Assembly (NCBI GenBank): GCA_018350325.1
Contig: JAEVLN010000003.1
Span: 1,473,214 to 1,537,213, forward strand
Source of the DNA: Globodera rostochiensis
Taxonomy: Eukaryota; Nematoda; Chromadorea; Rhabditida; Heteroderidae
Reading direction: 5' to 3'
Length of the DNA stretch: 64,000 bases
The notes below the pieces were generated by a model. That model ran no database searches. It worked only from the letters and a program-made list of their open reading frames with translations, and was not told the origin of the DNA. This document shows, piece by piece, positions 59,563 through 64,000 of the stretch. How positions within the stretch are numbered: position 1 is the stretch's first letter; every line of letters begins with the position of its first letter. Position numbers and translations under genes: made by a program.

Positions 59563-62165
59563 CCCCCCCCCCCCCCCTCCCATGCCCATTCGACCCCCCC
59601 CCTTCCCTCCCCCCCCCCCCTCCCATGCCCATTCGACCCCCCCCCCCCTCCCATGCCCATTCGACCCCTCCCCCCCCCCCCCTCCCATGCCCATTCGACT
59701 CCCTCCCGCCTCCCCCTCCCATGCCCATTCGACCCCCCCCCCCTCCCATGCCCATTCGACCCCCCCCCCCCCTTCCCTCCCCCCCCCCCCCTCCCATGCC
59801 CATTCGACCCCCCCCCCCCTCCCATGCCCATTCGACCCCTCCCCCCCCCCCCCCTCCCATGCCCATTCGACCCCCTCCCGCCTCCCCCTCCCATGCCCAT
59901 TCGACCCCCCCCCCCCTCCCATGCCCATTCGACCCCCCCCCTTCCCTCCCCCCCCCCCTCCCATGCCCATTCGACCCCCCCCCCCTCCCATGCCCATTCG
60001 ACCCCTCCCCCCCCCCCCCCTCCCATGCCCATTCGACTCCCTCCCGCCTCCCCCTCCCATGCCCATTCGACCCCCCCCCCCCCTCCCATGCCCATTCGAC
60101 CCCCCCCCCCCTTCCCTCCCCCCCCCCTCCCATGCCCATTCGACCCCCCCCCCCTCCCATGCCCATTCGACCCCTCCCCCCCCCCCCCCCCTCCCATGCC
60201 CATTCGACCCCCTCCCGCCTCCCCCTCCCATGCCCATTCGACCCCCCCCCCCCCTCCCATGCCCATTCGACCCCCCCCCCCTTCCCTCCCCCCCCCCCTC
60301 CCATGCCCATTCGACCCCCCCCCCCTCCCATGCCCATTCGACCCCTCCCCCCCCCCCTCCCATGCCCATTCGACCCCTCCCCCCCCCCCCCCTCCCATGC
60401 CCATTCGACCCCCTCCCGCCTCCCCCTCCCATGCCCATTCGACCCCCCCCCCCCCCTCCCATGCCCATTCGACCCCCCCCCCTTCCCTCCCCCCCCCCCC
60501 TCCCATGCCCATTCGACCCCCCCCCCTCCCATGCCCATTCGACCCCTCCCCCCCCCCCCCCTCCCATGCCCATTCGACTCCCTCCCGCCTCCCCCTCCCA
60601 TGCCCATTCGACCCCCCCCCCCCTCCCATGCCCATTCGACCCCCTCCCCCCTCCCTCCCATGCCCATTCGACCCCCCCCCCCTCCCATGCCCATTCGACT
60701 CCCCCCCCCTCCCATGCCCATTCGACTCCCCCCCCCCCTCCCATGCCCATTCGACCCCCCCCCCCTCCCATGCCCATTCGACCCCCCCCTCCCATGCCCA
60801 TTCGACCCCCCCCCCCCTCCCATGCCCATTCGAACCCCCCCCCCCCTCCCATGCCCATTCGACCCCCCCCCCCCTCCCATGCCCATTCGACCCCCCCCCC
60901 CTCCCATGCCCATTCGACCCCCCCCCCCCTCCCATGCCCATTCGACTCCCCCCCCCCCTCCCATGCCCATTCGACTCCCCCCCCCCTCCCATGCCCATTC
61001 GACCCCCCCCCCCCTCCCTCCCATGCCCATTCGACTCCCCCCCCCCCCCTCCCATGCCCATTCGACTCCCCCCCCCCTCCCATGCCCATTCGACCCCCCC
61101 CCCCCTCCCATGCCCATTCGACCCCCTCCCCCCCCCCCTCCCATGCCCATTCGACCCCTCCCCCTCCCATGCCCATTCGACCCCTCCCCCCCCCCTCCCA
61201 TGCCCATTCGACCCCTCCCCCCCCCCCTCCCATGCCCATTCGACCCCTCCCCCTCCCATGCCCATTCGACCCCCCCCCTCCCATGCCCATTCGACCCCCC
61301 CCCCTCCCATGCCCATTCGACTCCCCCCCCCCTCCCATGCCCATTCGACCCCCCCCCCCCCTCCCATGCCCATTCGACCCCTCCCCCCCCCCCCCTCCCA
61401 TGCCCATTCGACCCCCCCCCCCCCCCTCCCATGCCCATTCGACCCCTCCCCCCCCCCCCCCTCCCATGCCCATTCGACCCCTCCCCCTCCCATGCCCATT
61501 CGACCCCTCCCCCCCCCCTCCCATGCCCATTCGACCCCCTCCCCCCCCCCCCCTCATGCCCATTCGACCCCCCCCCCTCCCATGCCCATTCGACCCCCTC
61601 CCCCCCCCCCCCTCCCATGCCCATTCGACCCCCCCCTCCCATGCCCATTCGACCCCCCCCCCCCCTCCCATGCCCATTCGACCCCTCCCCCCCCCCTCCC
61701 ATGCCCATTCGACCCCTCCCCCTCCCATGCCCATTCGACCCCTCCCCCCCCCCCTCCCATGCCCATTCGACCCCCTCCCCCCCCCCTCCCATGCCCATTC
61801 GACCCCCCCCCCCCCTCCCATGCCCATTCGACCCCCTCCCCCCCCCCTCCCATGCCCATTCGACCCCCCCCCCTCCCATGCCCATTCGACCCCCCCCCCC
61901 CCCCTCCCATGCCCATTCGAACCCCCTCCCCCCCCCCTCCCATGCCCATTCGACCCCCCCCCCCCCTCCCATGCCCATTCGACCCCCTCCCCCCCCCCTC
62001 CCATGCCCATTCGACCCCCCCCCTCCCATGCCCATTCGACCCCCCCCCCCTCCCATGCCCATTCGACCCCCTCCCCCCCCCCCCCTCCCATGCCCATTCG
62101 ACCCCCCCCTCCCATGCCCATTCGACTCCCCCCCCCCCCCCTCCCATGCCCATTCGACCCCCCCC
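59563..62165. repeat. C-rich satellite (CCCATGCCCATTCGA units)
   Basis: Roughly 85 copies of cccatgcccattcgac followed by 5-14 C, with subfamilies carrying cccctccc, ctccctcccgcctcccc or cccttccctcc spacers, some in higher-order blocks (59563-60640). All three plus frames and several minus frames stay open for 700-900 codons (PPPMPIRP-type or GGGGRMGMGG-type). These are by-products of the repeat. The G-rich strand is densely G4-capable and the C strand i-motif-capable. Confidence 0.96.
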
Positions 62166-63678
62166 AAAGGAAAACTTTTTTCAGTTTTCCGAAGCTAATG
62201 TTTCCATTCCAAAAAATTCAAATCTCTTAATAAAAACAGAAAATTTTAAAATTTCGGCGCCGCCGAGTCCCCCTCCTCCTCTAAAAAGAATTTAGAAAAA
62301 ATTTTGCTTAGAAAAATGCCAACAAACGCTTAAAAAGTTACTTTTGTCACATAGTCGGCCTGTTGGAAGTGCGAGCAATTGGAATCGCCGTCATGGACGT
62401 ACCCCCTCCCCCCCCCTTCTTCAAATTTATTCCGTCCGTCCGTTCGTCCAAACTTTTCTTCCAATGAAGAATGCCCCCTTCCTCTACCAAACCCCCAATC
62501 CATCTTTGCCCCCTTCAAACCGCCCCGGAAATAGCTCAACCATTGGGGTGGGGGTGAGTCGGAAACCGACGAATGGAATGTCCTTTCCGTTTCCGCTTCA
62601 CATTCCCCCCCTCCCTCATTTACCCTCTTCGCATTCATCCATTTTGGTTCTATTGTGAATGGTCCCCCTCCATTGATGGGGGAAGGATTGCGTAGAAAGT
62701 GTCCCCCACCACCGGGCAAATGAAATGGAATGGGTGGAAATGATTAGCAGCAGAGATGCACCGGCGGGTTGACAAAAATGTCGTCGGGTACAGCGAAAAT
62801 TTCTTATAGAGTTTCGTGTATCGGGTCGAAAAAAGAAGCGGCCTTTCGGCTCTCGTGTTTGGGATAATCCGCTGCGTCTGATCATCAGCAAGCAAAAGAC
62901 CCGACCGGCCGCCGGTACATTAGGGCATTTACCGGAGTGCCTTTCGTGTTTTGCCCTTACAAATTAATGACATTGGCACAAACGAATGGCTCCCAAAAGT
63001 TTTTTCATACATTTAATGTTTTCTTTGGGTTACAATTACTCTCCTCTCGCATTATTTTTATTTATTTTTTCTAATAATATAACTGAAAACGGTGACTCGA
63101 TCAGCTCCGCCCAATTTATGTGTCCGTTCGTCCGTCCGTTCATTTGTTTTTCGCCACTCTTCGTTTGAATATGAATCTACGCCATAAAACGGGAATAGTT
63201 TGGGCATAAATCATCCCATCCCATCCCTCCCACTCCGACGGATATCAGCAGAGTTTGCCCGAGGCCATTGGGGGGGGGGGGATGTGCAGAATGCGGCGGC
63301 GATCGGTGGACGACGAGGCGAGGAGGAAGGAACCTTCACCCATTTTTGCGTGATGATTGAGAGGGGGAAGGAGGGGGGGGGGAGGGGATGAATGAACGTG
63401 ACACATGCATCATCATCATCATAACATTCCAACGATTCGTACACATCCGCTTTTTATGACCGTTCGTTGTTCTTGAAGATTTGCAAATTCTCCTCGGCGG
63501 AGGTTAGCAGTTTTTTTGTTGTTTTTTGTTGTCGGTACTTTCTTCCGCTTCCCCAATGCGTAAGAAAGAACAAAAGAAACAAACAATCATCGTTTGTTTG
63601 CCCTTTATTATTCGTTTCCTTTGCACATTCTCCAACTCCACGTCAATGGTCTAAAGGGTTGGCCCCGACCCCTCGGGG
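62166..63678. other. Intergenic region
   Basis: No supported gene. A GC-rich gcgccgccgagtccccctcc tract at 62258 resembles the dispersed gccgcc family. C or G runs at 62408, 63270 and 63376. Confidence 0.45.
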
Positions 63679-63840
63679 GCGGGAAAGTCGGGTTGGCCAT
63701 GTCGGGGATTGGGGAGGCCGGGGTTGGCCATGTCGGGGATTGGGGAGGCCGGGGCTGGCCATGTCGGGGATCGGGGAGGCCGGGGTTGGCCATGTCGGGG
63801 ATTGGGGAGGCCGGGGTTGGCCATGTCGGGGATTGGGGAC
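63679..63840. repeat. 31-bp tandem repeat
   Basis: About five copies of ggccatgtcggggattgggg + aggccggggtt, with cggggct and gatcgggg variants. Preceded by cgacccctcgggggcgggaa. Confidence 0.92.
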
Positions 63841-64000
63841 CAACCCTCGTCTAAATGGTGGTGTGACAACCCTACAGCTTCATGGGATGAGAATGGAGCC
63901 GGAGCCGTTCCCGCGACTCGAAGTTATTGCACCGGCTGACACGTAAATTTCAGTTTGGAACTAAGTGTTATCAATTTTAATTCAAATCGCACGATCAAAC

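Noticed and set aside
59328..62295. Several 700-930 codon Pro-rich or Gly-rich proteins on both strands
   Set aside because: All are frames of the same C-rich satellite; six overlapping frames cannot all be genes, and none has unique sequence.
1..64000. tRNA, rRNA, snRNA and SL RNA genes
   Set aside because: No cloverleaf, conserved snRNA motif or spliced-leader exon sequence could be recognised by eye; a covariance-model scan would be decisive.

Overview
The window looks like nuclear DNA of a nematode, most likely a plant-parasitic cyst nematode (Heteroderidae). Genes are split by short introns of about 35-100 bp, coding parts are closest to nematode or general animal families, several same-strand genes sit in operon-like runs with trans-splice-type acceptors (TTTCAG) just before their start codons, and at least five introns can only be read with a GC-AG boundary, which I recall as unusually common in cyst nematodes. 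A decayed bacterial-type biotin synthase gene is also present, a horizontal acquisition I recall as reported from cyst nematodes.

Left third (1-15 kb): a block of about 4.04 kb (1-4035) is repeated almost exactly at 9933-13985. It holds Q/H-rich neurabin-like exons and a CACAT/CATAT satellite. The 3' end of that gene (SAM domain) is complete only in the second copy, 10516-9190 minus. Between the copies lie unassigned Q-rich exons, a frameshifted fragment of a Brr2-type helicase, and a 165-bp minisatellite.

Middle (17-31 kb): an allatostatin-C-like neuropeptide precursor, a fatty-acid elongase whose C-terminus is cut by a 166-bp MITE, an IQ-motif protein, a hAT-type element with 8-bp target duplication, a large foldback, a DGAT2-type acyltransferase and a small secreted Gly-rich protein.

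Right half (31-64 kb): an eight-exon gene for a tail-anchored protein with two satellites in its introns; APC7 with an acidic-protein gene 18 bp downstream; a second hAT MITE; an EGL-21/carboxypeptidase E gene; the biotin synthase pseudogene; a head-to-tail minus-strand run of four genes (unknown protein, OTUD6-type deubiquitinase, DAD1, ELMOD) that looks like an operon; SF3B6 and Abl-interactor (ABI) genes on the plus strand, the latter with a MULE-like element at its first splice donor; and a 2.6-kb C-rich satellite.

Functionally the genes are a normal mixture: lipid synthesis (elongase, DGAT2), neuropeptide production and processing (peptide precursor, carboxypeptidase E), cytoskeleton (ABI, neurabin, ELMOD), cell cycle (APC7), N-glycosylation (DAD1), splicing (SF3B6) and ubiquitin removal (OTUD6). 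Exon boundaries were derived by hand from reading frame, splice consensus and remembered family sequences; phases were checked exon by exon for every gene given a full exon list. No RNA gene, CRISPR array or origin was recognised.
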